A stretch of 64,000 bases of DNA. It comes from Arcobacter sp. F155 (GTDB taxonomy: Bacteria; Campylobacterota; Campylobacteria; Campylobacterales; Arcobacteraceae). The stretch lies in NCBI RefSeq assembly GCF_004116455.1, contig NZ_PDJU01000009.1, forward strand, positions 62,001 to 126,000. The letters are read 5' to 3'. Both the position numbers and the translations under genes were made by a program. The notes below the pieces were generated by a model. That model made no database searches. It saw only the letters and a program-made list of their open reading frames with translations, and had not been told where the DNA came from. Below, one piece after another: positions 10,521-18,911 of the stretch (the first letter of the stretch is position 1; every line of letters begins with the position of its first letter).

Positions 10521-11168
10521 TTGGAAAAAAGAAAAAATCATATTAAAAAACTATCTAACTACGCACTTGTTGGTGGATTAGGAGCTTTTTTAGCTACTGG
10601 ACTTACTGGTTGCTTTGATTCAGGTTCTAATAATAACCAACAACAAGGTCAAAATGATGCTTTTACAAATGCTTCACAAAAACAAGGCGCCTTTGTAATC
10701 ATTGAAGAATCAGCTGATGGGAAATATGCTATTGCTGATGAATTTCCATCATCAAAAACTACAATTGTATTAAGAAAACCAGATGGTAGTGAAAGAATTC
10801 TTTCTCAAGCAGAAATTGATGCCTTAGTAAAACAAGAAGAAGCAAAAATTGATGCAGGAACATCACCTTTAACAAACCCTGAAATGTCAAATGGTGGAAT
10901 GGGACTTGGAGGAGTTTTACTTTCTTCAATTGCTGGGGCTATGATTGGTTCATGGTTAGGAAATAAACTATTTAATAATCAAAACTATCAAAACCAAAGA
11001 AAAGCTCAATACAAATCTCCACAAACATATAGTAGATCACAAAGTTCATTTAAAAATACTTCAAAATCTACAACTAGTTCTTCAAAGAAAAGTGGTTTCT
11101 TTGGAAGCAAATCTTCTTCAAGTAGTTCTAAAAGTTCATTTGGTTCTACTAGATCATTTGGTGGATGA
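10521..11168 (+). CDS. UPF0323 family lipoprotein
   Basis: The 215-residue product has a short basic N-terminus, a hydrophobic segment and a lipobox ending at Cys 31 (TGLTGCFDSG), so it should be lipidated and exported. A Gly-rich hydrophobic helix follows near 130-150, then a long Ser/Lys/Gly-rich tail. This matches the UPF0323 family, e.g. Cj0371 of Campylobacter, which in that genus also precedes the synthetase-like gene found next here. The start is TTG 10521: an AAAGGA site lies 7 bases upstream and there is no nearby ATG. Molecular function is unknown. Confidence 0.85.
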   Translation: MEKRKNHIKKLSNYALVGGLGAFLATGLTGCFDSGSNNNQQQGQNDAFTNASQKQGAFVIIEESADGKYAIADEFPSSKTTIVLRKPDGSERILSQAEIDALVKQEEAKIDAGTSPLTNPEMSNGGMGLGGVLLSSIAGAMIGSWLGNKLFNNQNYQNQRKAQYKSPQTYSRSQSSFKNTSKSTTSSSKKSGFFGSKSSSSSSKSSFGSTRSFGG

Positions 11169-11170
11169 TA

Positions 11171-12349
11171 ATGAAATTACAAAAACTAGAACCTTTAACA
11201 AGTGAATATTTAGAGTCAATTGGCTTTGTATGGCATACGGATGAAGATAATACTTCATATATAGCAAATGAAATAGTTGAGATTTCAGAAGAAGATGCAA
11301 CTGCTTATTATGAAGCCACAAATGAGCTTTATGATATGTTTTGTGAAGCTGGTGAATATGTAATTGAAAATGATTTATTCCATGAACTAAATATTCCTTT
11401 TAATCTTGTTGAGATGATTAAAGAGTCATGGGAAAGTGATGTTCATTGGCACTTATATTCAAGATTTGACTTAGCAGGTGGAATTGATGGAAAGCCAATT
11501 AAACTAATTGAGTTTAATGCGGATACTCCAACTTCATTATTTGAAACTGCTATTATTCAATGGGCTCAACTAAAAGCAAATAACCTTGATGAAGCTAGCC
11601 AGTTCAATAACCTATATGATGCATTAAAAGATAACTTTAAAAGAATCATTACTTTAGATAGTGATATTGAAAAGTTTGATGAGTATTACTCTAAACTTGG
11701 ATGGAAAATTTTATTTTCATCTGTTTCTGGATTACCAGAAGATGAACACACAACAAAACTACTTCAACATTTAGCAAATGAAGCAGGATTTAATACAGAT
11801 TTTGAATTTATTGATAAAGTTAACTTTAGTGATGATGGTATTTTTAAAGAAGATGAAAACTTTGAATTCTGGTTTAAACTTATCCCATGGGAAGATATTG
11901 CTATTGACGAAAGTGAACTAGCTTTACTTTTAACTGAAATTATAAAAGAGAAAAAAGCAATTATCTTTAATCCTGCATATACTTTAATGTTCCAATCAAA
12001 AGGGTTTATGAAAATACTTTGGGACTTATATCCAGAGCATCCACTATTACTTGAAACATCTTTTGAGCCTTTAGAAAATAAAAAGCAAGTTGAAAAAAGA
12101 TGTTTTGGAAGAGAAGGTGCTAATACAAAAATCATAAATGCAGATGGTTCTATTGATGTTGAAACTGACGGTGAGTACGAAGGTCATAAAGCTATTTACC
12201 AAGAGTTTGTTGAACTTCCTACTGATGAAGATGGAAACTACTATCAAGCAGGAGTATTCTATGCATATGAAGCATCTGGACTAGGTTTTAGAAGAGGTGA
12301 AAAAATTCTAAACAATATGTCTAAATTTGTAGGACACATCATAAAATAA
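11171..12349 (+). CDS. glutathionylspermidine synthase-like ATP-grasp protein
   Basis: The product is about 392 residues and belongs to the C-terminal synthetase family of glutathionylspermidine synthase. Typical segments are RFDLAGG-DGKPIKLIEFNAD near 98-118, and NPAYTLMFQSKGFMKILW then GREGAN near the nucleotide site. These enzymes join a carboxylate and an amine with ATP; the substrate here is unknown. There is no amidase domain. ATG codons occur at 11165 and 11171; GGTGG at 11160-11164 fits only 11171. It is coupled to the UPF0323 lipoprotein gene, suggesting a joint envelope role. Confidence 0.88.
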   Translation: MKLQKLEPLTSEYLESIGFVWHTDEDNTSYIANEIVEISEEDATAYYEATNELYDMFCEAGEYVIENDLFHELNIPFNLVEMIKESWESDVHWHLYSRFDLAGGIDGKPIKLIEFNADTPTSLFETAIIQWAQLKANNLDEASQFNNLYDALKDNFKRIITLDSDIEKFDEYYSKLGWKILFSSVSGLPEDEHTTKLLQHLANEAGFNTDFEFIDKVNFSDDGIFKEDENFEFWFKLIPWEDIAIDESELALLLTEIIKEKKAIIFNPAYTLMFQSKGFMKILWDLYPEHPLLLETSFEPLENKKQVEKRCFGREGANTKIINADGSIDVETDGEYEGHKAIYQEFVELPTDEDGNYYQAGVFYAYEASGLGFRRGEKILNNMSKFVGHIIK

Positions 12350-12371
12350 CTAAGGAATCCTCTCCTTGGTT
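12348..12371 (+). terminator. terminator after synthetase-like gene
   Basis: A 9-bp stem with one T-G pair (12348-12356 with 12363-12371) and a six-base loop overlaps the stop codon. A moderately T-rich stretch follows. Confidence 0.55.
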
Positions 12372-12453
12372 GTTAATTTAAATTCTAAATTTCAAATCTT
12401 TTTAATCATTTAAATATTATTATACATTTTTATATTATATTTAAAGACTTAAC

Positions 12454-12855
12454 ATGAAAATTTCATATACTACTAAAAATAGCTACTTAGACGAACTACA
12501 AAAGAAAAACAAAGAAAAAAGATTAGAAATAAGAAAAGAACTCTTTGAAAAAACAATAAGTAAAAATAAAGAAGAGAATAAAACTGACTACACTAAAAAA
12601 GAGGAAAGTGTTTTCCTTGATATATCAGAAGATGCAAAACAAAAAGCTTACAAAGCAGCAAACAATCCTGCTGCCCAACTTCAAAAACTATATAAAAAAC
12701 TAAGAGAATATGAAAGTGAAGTTGCATCACTAATGAAAAAGTTAAACTTTACAGACAATGACCATGAAGCAAATCAAATAAATGAAAAAATAGTAGAGTT
12801 AAATCAAAAAATCTCTGCAATAAAAGAACAAATACAAAATATCTCAAAAGCATAA
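12454..12855 (+). CDS. hypothetical helical protein
   Basis: The product is 133 residues, strongly charged, and predicted helical and coiled-coil through most of its length. The segment VFLDISEDAKQKAYKAA near 50-66 is followed by a long coiled coil to the end. There is no signal peptide or membrane segment and I recognise no family. Codon use resembles the neighbours, so it is probably a resident gene rather than a recent arrival. Confidence 0.6.
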   Translation: MKISYTTKNSYLDELQKKNKEKRLEIRKELFEKTISKNKEENKTDYTKKEESVFLDISEDAKQKAYKAANNPAAQLQKLYKKLREYESEVASLMKKLNFTDNDHEANQINEKIVELNQKISAIKEQIQNISKA

Positions 12856-12937
12856 TAGTACTGATTATTTATTGCTTTAAATAAGAATAAAGTATTTAAT
12901 TAATAGAATAGTTATTAAATAGTATTTGGATGAGAAA

Positions 12938-13333
12938 ATGAATAAACAAGAGAAGCTTTTAGAAAAAATAATTCAGTTAAAAATAGAGATAAAAGAAGAC
13001 CCGAATAATAGTAAGCTTTATAAGAAACTTGCTAAGAAATATCTAAAAACTGGAGATTATAAATTAAGAGATGAAGCTTATAAAAACTATAAGAAGTCTT
13101 TTAAACTACATAAAACTTCAAGCACTGCTTTAAAAATAGCAAACCTATATCTAAGTGATGAAAATCGTGCTTATGCTTACAAATACTACTTAAAAGCTAT
13201 TAAACTATCTCCTGATGATGAAGATATTATCTTAAAAGCAAAAGAGTGTGCTTTTGAATACTATTTAGAAGATTATGTTGAAGAAGAGCATGAAAAAGAG
13301 TTAAGAAAAGAACTACTTAAATATACAAGCTAA
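12938..13333 (+). CDS. small TPR-like protein
   Basis: This is about 131 residues of repeated helix pairs: residues about 20-50, 50-75 and 75-110 resemble tetratricopeptide repeats (e.g. ANLYLSDENRAYAYKYYLKA followed by LSPDDEDI). It probably mediates protein contacts in the cytoplasm. An upstream in-frame TTG exists at 12926, but the GGA at 12928-12930 is spaced correctly for ATG 12938. It ends two bases before the convergent lpxK gene. Confidence 0.65.
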   Translation: MNKQEKLLEKIIQLKIEIKEDPNNSKLYKKLAKKYLKTGDYKLRDEAYKNYKKSFKLHKTSSTALKIANLYLSDENRAYAYKYYLKAIKLSPDDEDIILKAKECAFEYYLEDYVEEEHEKELRKELLKYTS

Positions 13334-13335
13334 TT

Positions 13336-14283
13336 TTACTTATAGCTATTTATATACTTATCAATAGTTTCTAATTTATTTTCATCTTCAAGTTGAAGTT
13401 CTAAGTTCATTAAATAGATATCATCTAAATCAAATTTTTGTAGTTTTACAAAATCTTTTTCAGTAGTAACTATTGAATAATCTTTATAGTCAGCTTTTAT
13501 TTTATCAATATCATCTTGAGTAAAAGTATGATGATCTTCAAATGCTTCCATAACTGTATTTTCTGGTAGAAAATCTAAAAGTCTTTTTGGTTTTGAAATA
13601 GCAGTTAATAAAAGTAGTTTCATAGGTAAAATATCAACATACTTACCATCTTTTGAGAAAGAAACAACCCTTTTAAAGTCCCTACCCTCTTGTAATTCTA
13701 AATCAGCATAAGAGTAAGCCATTTTAGGTTCTCTATATCCACCACTTGGAAGACAAAACAAGTTTGTAGGTTCCTCTTTAGGTCTTATTAAAATATCAAA
13801 CTTTTTAATATCGTATTTTGAAAAACCATCATCTAAAAAAACTACTTTACAACCTAACTCTTTAGCCTTTAAAATAGCTTCTTTTCTATCTTCACTTACA
13901 ATTACTGTTGCATCACTTAATCTATTTGCTAGTAGCATTGCTTCATCACCACTAGTCTTTACATCTTCTAGAATTTTGCCTTTGTTTGCTACAACATAAA
14001 GACCTTTAGACTCTCGCCCAAAACCTCTTAAGACAACACAAACATTAGCATATTTTTTAGCTAAGTGAATAGTAAATGGTGTTTTTCCACTTCCTCCAAC
14101 AATAATATTCCCAATAGAAACAACAGGAATACCAAACTCAATTACTTTTGCACTTGCTCTTTTTAGAGCAATAATTAACATATAAAGAAATGTAAATGGT
14201 AGTAGAAAGAAAGATATTATTTGTTGAAAGGTATTTGGGAAGAAGAGATAATCTTCAACCCATAGGAATATTTTTTGTCTCAA
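13336..14283 (-). CDS. lpxK: tetraacyldisaccharide 4'-kinase
   Basis: The 315-residue product phosphorylates the lipid A disaccharide at the 4' position at the inner membrane. An N-terminal amphipathic/hydrophobic segment (about 15-45) precedes the P-loop variant GNIIVGGSGKTP (near 57-68). The segment VVFLDDGFSKYDI near 148 carries the DDGFQ-like acidic motif, here DDGFS. The first start available is TTG 14283, three bases after the stop of the aminotransferase gene. It ends a minus-strand run with the aminotransferase and nadE. Confidence 0.93.
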   Translation of the reverse strand: MRQKIFLWVEDYLFFPNTFQQIISFFLLPFTFLYMLIIALKRASAKVIEFGIPVVSIGNIIVGGSGKTPFTIHLAKKYANVCVVLRGFGRESKGLYVVANKGKILEDVKTSGDEAMLLANRLSDATVIVSEDRKEAILKAKELGCKVVFLDDGFSKYDIKKFDILIRPKEEPTNLFCLPSGGYREPKMAYSYADLELQEGRDFKRVVSFSKDGKYVDILPMKLLLLTAISKPKRLLDFLPENTVMEAFEDHHTFTQDDIDKIKADYKDYSIVTTEKDFVKLQKFDLDDIYLMNLELQLEDENKLETIDKYINSYK

Positions 14284-14286
14284 AAA

Positions 14287-15423
14287 TTAAATCCACTCAG
14301 CTGCAATCTCAATGATTTGATCACAAATATAGTTAACTTCATCATCAGTTAATCCTGGATACATAGGAATAGATAAAATTTGTTGATAAGAAGTTAATGC
14401 CGAACTAAATGCAGTAATCTTAATAGAATACTTATTTTTATAATAAGATAAAAGATGTAAAGGAATATAGTTTAGTCCAGTTGCTACACCTCTTTCTTTT
14501 AATGCTCTTGCAAAGGCATCTCTGTTTCTTGAAATCTTAATAATAAAGTGAGTAAAGATATGCTCATCTTTATGTTGAGGAATAGTTACATGTTTAATAT
14601 CAGAAAGTCTATCTTTATAGATTTTTGCAATCTCTTTTCTTCTTTTAATAAACTTATTTGTCTTTTTTAATTGAGCTAAAGAGAAAGCTGCATCTAACTC
14701 AGAGATATCATATTTATGTCCAATATCAACTACATCATAAATATAATCAAGGTTTCCAAAATCATCATATGTAGTAGTAATTGCGTGAGTTCTTAGAAGT
14801 CTTGCTCTTTCTGCTATTTCTTCATTGTTTGTAACAATCATCCCAGATCTACTCTCTGAATACTTACCATTTGATGGGTTTGTAGAGAAGATTGTCATAT
14901 CAGCTCTTAAGCTTCCAACTGTTTCATCATTATATGTTACACCTAAAGCACATGTTGCATCTTCAATAAGAATAATTCCATACTCTTGGGCAATATCATA
15001 AATTCTATCTAAATCAGGAGTTTGACCTGCAACAAAAGTGATAATTGCACCTCTTAGTTTTTTAGTTTTGTTTTCAGCAAGTGCTTTTTCAAACTTATTT
15101 ACATCAATATTCATATCTTCTGTATTTATATCAATAAAAATAGGCTCTGCATCAAAGTGTCTTACAACTTCAGGTACATTAACAAAAGAGTTAACAGACA
15201 TTAAAATTTTATCACCTCTTTTTAGCTTTATAGCACTAAGAGCTAAGTGAATAGCTGATGTAGCATTACAAGTTGCAACAGCATACTTAGCACCAACGAA
15301 GTTAGAAATATTATCTTCTAACTCAAGTACTTTGTTAGTATCTTTATCTTGTGCTAATACAGCTTTAACTTGGTCTAACTCTTCCTCAGCAATCGATGTT
15401 TGGTAAAAAGGTATATCTCTCAT
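14287..15423 (-). CDS. DegT/DnrJ/EryC1/StrS-family aminotransferase
   Basis: This 378-residue PLP-dependent type I fold enzyme belongs to the sugar aminotransferase family. The cofactor-phosphate segment CNATSAIHLALSA and the PLP-ring aspartate in LIEDATCALG are clear. The loop that normally carries the Schiff-base lysine reads FSTNPSNGKYSESRSGM; its single lysine is shifted relative to the usual FHP-x-K pattern. ATG 15423 is preferred over 15435 because GGAG lies 6 bases upstream, leaving a 2-base gap after nadE. Position next to lpxK hints at cell-surface sugar synthesis, which is inference only. Confidence 0.85.
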   Translation of the reverse strand: MRDIPFYQTSIAEEELDQVKAVLAQDKDTNKVLELEDNISNFVGAKYAVATCNATSAIHLALSAIKLKRGDKILMSVNSFVNVPEVVRHFDAEPIFIDINTEDMNIDVNKFEKALAENKTKKLRGAIITFVAGQTPDLDRIYDIAQEYGIILIEDATCALGVTYNDETVGSLRADMTIFSTNPSNGKYSESRSGMIVTNNEEIAERARLLRTHAITTTYDDFGNLDYIYDVVDIGHKYDISELDAAFSLAQLKKTNKFIKRRKEIAKIYKDRLSDIKHVTIPQHKDEHIFTHFIIKISRNRDAFARALKERGVATGLNYIPLHLLSYYKNKYSIKITAFSSALTSYQQILSIPMYPGLTDDEVNYICDQIIEIAAEWI

Positions 15424-15425
15424 TG

Positions 15426-16187
15426 TTAACTCCATTTAATTTTTGCTATTACAGGTAATTTACCCTTAAATGCATTTGCTTTAATTCTATAGTTTAATAA
15501 ATCAATTAATTTTTCATCATAATCTAAAGTAAGTAATTCTTCTTTTGTTTTATTTTCATCAACTAAAAGTTTAAGTACTTCATCCATTTGTGCATAAGAG
15601 TAACCAAGCTCCTCTTCATCACTTTGACCTTCCCAAAGGTCTGCACTAGGTTTTTTATTGATAATTGCATCTGTTACACCAAGAAATTTTGCAAACTCAA
15701 ATTCATCACTTTTGTACATTTCCCCAATTGGATTTATTGCACAAGCAATATCACCAAAAATAGTTCCATACCCAAGTAAAAGTTCACTTTTATTTGATGT
15801 TCCTACTACAATAGATTTGTCCCTTGATGAAGTATCATATAAAACAGACATTCTCATTCTTGCACTAAAGTTACCTATTCTAAGCTTGTCTTCATCCATA
15901 TTTTGGATATATGCTTCTACCATAGGAGCTATAGATTTTATTTCATATTTTATATTAAATTTTTCGCAAAGTTCTACAGCATCATCAACACTCTCTTTTG
16001 ATGAAAATTGAGAAGGCATTAAAACACAACTCATATTATCACCGAAAATCTCTTTACAAAGTACTGCAACTACAGCAGAATCTAAACCACCTGAAAGTCC
16101 TACAGTAACTCTATTTAATCCAGTTTTAGCAAGTTCTATTTTTAAGAACTCCTGTAATTGTTTTTTTATATTATTCCAATCAATCAA
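15426..16187 (-). CDS. nadE: NAD synthetase (ammonia-dependent)
   Basis: The 253-residue product amidates nicotinate adenine dinucleotide to NAD with ATP. The P-loop pyrophosphatase motif SGGLDS is at residues 32-37, and GTSNKSELLLGYGT and KPSADLW follow in the usual order. No glutaminase domain is present, so it should use free ammonia. The start is TTG 16187 with AAAGGA six bases upstream. It leads into the aminotransferase gene with a 2-base gap. Confidence 0.94.
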   Translation of the reverse strand: MIDWNNIKKQLQEFLKIELAKTGLNRVTVGLSGGLDSAVVAVLCKEIFGDNMSCVLMPSQFSSKESVDDAVELCEKFNIKYEIKSIAPMVEAYIQNMDEDKLRIGNFSARMRMSVLYDTSSRDKSIVVGTSNKSELLLGYGTIFGDIACAINPIGEMYKSDEFEFAKFLGVTDAIINKKPSADLWEGQSDEEELGYSYAQMDEVLKLLVDENKTKEELLTLDYDEKLIDLLNYRIKANAFKGKLPVIAKIKWS

Positions 16188-16210
16188 CTTTAATCCTTTG
16201 ATAATAATTA

Positions 16211-16438
16211 TTATATATTATCTTCCTTTGTTTTTTCATAAATTTCATCTAAATAATCAAAGGTATCTTCTCTTATGTTATTTTTTCTTTTAATTAACTG
16301 TTCTTTCATAGAAACTAGTTCTTCTATTTGAAAGTACTCTAAAAAGTTAGGATTGATATCAACTTTGTCATCATCATCTGTAGATATTAGTAGTTTAATA
16401 TCTTTTATTAGTTCTTCTTTTGTTATTTCTTCTGTCAT
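16211..16438 (-). CDS. small acidic hypothetical protein
   Basis: The product is 75 residues, acidic and predicted helical, with no cysteines and no membrane segment. I recognise no family. It is joined to the upstream iron-sulfur gene through a TAATG overlap and lies 23 bases before nadE. It is therefore part of the same transcript, and a role alongside the two BFD-like proteins is possible. Confidence 0.6.
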   Translation of the reverse strand: MTEEITKEELIKDIKLLISTDDDDKVDINPNFLEYFQIEELVSMKEQLIKRKNNIREDTFDYLDEIYEKTKEDNI

Positions 16439-16665
16439 TATTTTATAAACTTATTTACTATTTCTTCTAAATATAATTCCATCTTCTCAGTTCCAAAGTC
16501 TTTTTCGCTACTTTGACAACATTTACAACATGTACCTGCATCTGTTAAGTTACCTATTTCATCTATACTTTTAGCATCTCTTTCTTTAATTGAATGAATT
16601 ACTTCTCCTAAAGTAACATGTTTACATTTACATACTTCAAAAGAGTGTGGAAAACTTTTAGCCAT
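16438..16665 (-). CDS. BFD-like [2Fe-2S]-binding protein (second copy)
   Basis: This 75-residue protein resembles the bacterioferritin-associated ferredoxin (BFD-like) fold. It has C12-x-C14 near the start and C47-x2-C50 after a short helical segment, plus extra cysteines at 46 and 49. The spacing predicts one [2Fe-2S] cluster. It is a clear paralogue of the protein encoded just upstream (same cysteine positions and a shared late GDFG/KDFG element) and overlaps it by 8 bases. Possible roles are electron transfer or iron release; the partner is unknown. Confidence 0.75.
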   Translation of the reverse strand: MAKSFPHSFEVCKCKHVTLGEVIHSIKERDAKSIDEIGNLTDAGTCCKCCQSSEKDFGTEKMELYLEEIVNKFIK

Positions 16666-16888
16666 TTAATACCTCATTTAATACAGTTTTACAATAAATT
16701 TTCTTTTTAATTTTTCCAAAGTCACCTTCAGGGAAAATACAGTGTCTGCACTCTGTCCCTGCTTTTGTAACTTCTTGTAAATCCCTTAAAGACTTTACAT
16801 TTTTATTTTCAATTGAGTTTTTAATATCATTTATAGAGACTTTCAAACAATTACAAACTTCATAATCTAATTCAAAATCTTTTAACAC
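16658..16888 (-). CDS. BFD-like [2Fe-2S]-binding protein (first copy)
   Basis: This 76-residue protein has C12-x-C14 and C47-x2-C50, the four-cysteine layout of BFD-like [2Fe-2S] domains, within VCNCLKVS and GTECRHC. It matches the next gene in length and cysteine positions, so the two arose by tandem duplication. It starts directly where the TerB/DnaJ-domain gene ends. Such small domains usually serve as electron donors or as detached pieces of nitrite reductase-like or NAD(P)H enzymes; none is nearby. Confidence 0.75.
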   Translation of the reverse strand: MLKDFELDYEVCNCLKVSINDIKNSIENKNVKSLRDLQEVTKAGTECRHCIFPEGDFGKIKKKIYCKTVLNEVLNG

Positions 16889-17644
16889 TTATATACCTCT
16901 ATGTTTTTTTATCATTTCATATGCTTCATTTATCTCTTGAAGTTTTCTTGTTGCTTCATCAATAATACTTTGACTTTCACCTCTTCCAGCTACAATATCT
17001 GGATGATGTTCTTTTACAAGTTTTCTATAGTTTTTCTTTAAAGTATTATTATCATCTTCTTCTGATGAACCTAAAACTGTATATGCTTTATCTATAGAGA
17101 TAGCTTGACTCTCTTTTTGTTGTTTGTAGAAGTTTTCAAATGTATTAACTAGATTTTCAAAATCTGCTCTTTTTATCTTTAAAGCATTTGCAATATCTTC
17201 TGCAATCATAAACTCAGTTTGAGAAAAGTCTTTATCTATAAATGCTAAATTTAATAGATATTCTATAATCTTAACTCTTTTTTGGTAGTGATTTTTTGTT
17301 ATTTTATATAGTTTTTCGCAAATTTCAATAGTATTATCAAAGCTTTCTTGCTCTTTAGTATATATATCTTGTAACTTTACTTTTATCTCATCTTGATTTT
17401 CAAAATGTCTTGAGATATCATTAAAAGTATGCTTTAACATCTCTTTTTCTAGTTCACAAACTTCACCATCAGCTTTTGCAACTTTTGCCATCAATGCAAC
17501 TAAAAGACCTGCTTCGTGATTCATTAAATCACCAGTAAATTTTTCTTTGACATTTAGCTTAATATTTTCAAACTTCTCTGTCTTGTAATTTTTTGCAATA
17601 AAATATAGTACTATTCCTACAAATAGTAAAAAAATTAATTTCAT
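16889..17644 (-). CDS. membrane-anchored TerB/DnaJ-domain protein (DjlA-like)
   Basis: The product has 251 residues. One N-terminal membrane segment (about 2-17) is followed by a TerB-like domain (about 42-175, with AKADGEVCELEKEML) and a C-terminal J domain (about 186-251) carrying HPD at 214-216. This is the order of DjlA, an inner-membrane co-chaperone that stimulates DnaK ATPase. The two BFD-like proteins lie immediately downstream without a gap, so it heads that transcript. It is divergent from tatB. Confidence 0.85.
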   Translation of the reverse strand: MKLIFLLFVGIVLYFIAKNYKTEKFENIKLNVKEKFTGDLMNHEAGLLVALMAKVAKADGEVCELEKEMLKHTFNDISRHFENQDEIKVKLQDIYTKEQESFDNTIEICEKLYKITKNHYQKRVKIIEYLLNLAFIDKDFSQTEFMIAEDIANALKIKRADFENLVNTFENFYKQQKESQAISIDKAYTVLGSSEEDDNNTLKKNYRKLVKEHHPDIVAGRGESQSIIDEATRKLQEINEAYEMIKKHRGI

Positions 17645-17736
17645 AAATTTTCCTTATCATTTCTAATCAATAATAGAGAGATTTTATCAAAAATAAGGTA
17701 AAATCTTCACCTTTAAATAGATAATGGAGTATCAAA

Positions 17737-18177
17737 ATGTTTGGAATGGGTTTTATGGAAATATTTTTAATTGCCGTAGTTGCAATTATCGCTCTAGGTC
17801 CCGATAAGCTACCAACTGCAATGGTAGAAATAGCTAAGTTTATCAAAAAATTTAAATCAGGTATTGAAGATGCTAAATCTACACTTGACAACGAATTAAA
17901 TATTAATGAGATGAAAGAAGAAGCTGCTAAATATAAAGCTCAAATTGAAGACGCTAAAAATACTCTAAATGTAAAAGAAAATATGAATTTAGATTTAGAC
18001 AATATCTTAAGTGATGATAATGAACCTTCTAAAGTAAAAGAAGATTCTAAAAAAGAGGCGAAAGAAGATGAAGTTAAAGAACAAGTTTCATTAAAAGAGC
18101 CAAAGAAAAAAAAGAAAAAAGAAAATAGTGATAAATTTAAAGTAAATTTTGACGAAGAAATTAAGGAAGAAAAATAA
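17737..18177 (+). CDS. tatB: Sec-independent translocase subunit TatB
   Basis: The 146-residue product has an N-terminal membrane helix (about 3-20) followed by the hinge LGPDKLP (20-26), an amphipathic helix and a long Lys/Glu-rich tail. The Glu in the membrane segment (E8) and the direct coupling to tatC favour TatB over TatA. With TatC it forms the receptor for folded, twin-arginine proteins at the inner membrane. GGAG lies 7 bases before ATG. The stop codon overlaps the tatC start (TAATG). Confidence 0.92.
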   Translation: MFGMGFMEIFLIAVVAIIALGPDKLPTAMVEIAKFIKKFKSGIEDAKSTLDNELNINEMKEEAAKYKAQIEDAKNTLNVKENMNLDLDNILSDDNEPSKVKEDSKKEAKEDEVKEQVSLKEPKKKKKKENSDKFKVNFDEEIKEEK

Positions 18178-18911
18178 TGCTTGATGATTTAAAGCCCCAT
18201 ATAGCTGACCTTAGAAAAAGGTTAATGGTATCTGCACTATCCCTTGGTATTGCATTTTTTGCTTGTTTCTTTTTTTATGAACCAATCCTTGGATGGATGA
18301 TGGTTCCAGTTGAAGCTGTACTTCCACCAAACTCTCAAATGGTAGCAGTAGAGATTCAAGAAACATTCTTCACAGCACTTAAAGTAGCATTTTTTGCAGG
18401 TTTTATTGTTTCATTACCTGTAATTTTCTGGCAAATGTGGCTATTTTTAGCTCCTGGTCTTTATGAGCATGAAAAAAAACTAGTTATACCTTTTGTATTT
18501 TTTGCAACATTAATGTTCTTAATAGGTTCATCATTTGCATATTATGTTGTTGTACCTTTTGGTTTTGAATTCCTTATTAACTTTGGTTCTGCTGTTGTTA
18601 CAGTATTACCAAGTATTGGTAAATATGTTGGATTCTTTACAAAACTATTATTTGGTTTTGGAGTTGCATTTGAATTACCTGTAATTACATTTTTCCTAGC
18701 AAAAATTGGACTTGTTGATGATAAAGCATTAAAAGACTTCTTTAAATATGCAGTTGTAATAATTTTTATCTTTGCATCACTTTTAACTCCTCCAGATGTT
18801 ATTACACAATTCTTAATGGCTGGACCACTTATTTTCCTTTATATTGTTTCAATATATATTGCAAAAATATTTAATCCACACCAACCAATAGATGAAGATG
18901 ATGAAGAGTAA
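18177..18911 (+). CDS. tatC: Sec-independent translocase subunit TatC
   Basis: The product (244 residues) has six hydrophobic segments and the family signature at its N-terminus (PHIADLRKRL), followed by FFYEPILGWMM and the conserved FWQMWLFLAPGLYEHEK near 83-99. TatC binds the twin-arginine signal peptide. The C-terminus is a short acidic tail, whose codons overlap the start of queA by 20 bases. It is translated with tatB. Confidence 0.96.
   Translation: MLDDLKPHIADLRKRLMVSALSLGIAFFACFFFYEPILGWMMVPVEAVLPPNSQMVAVEIQETFFTALKVAFFAGFIVSLPVIFWQMWLFLAPGLYEHEKKLVIPFVFFATLMFLIGSSFAYYVVVPFGFEFLINFGSAVVTVLPSIGKYVGFFTKLLFGFGVAFELPVITFFLAKIGLVDDKALKDFFKYAVVIIFIFASLLTPPDVITQFLMAGPLIFLYIVSIYIAKIFNPHQPIDEDDEE

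Noticed and set aside
11764-12135. 123-codon minus-strand open frame
   Set aside because: It is fully antisense to the synthetase-like gene, whose protein motifs are clear.
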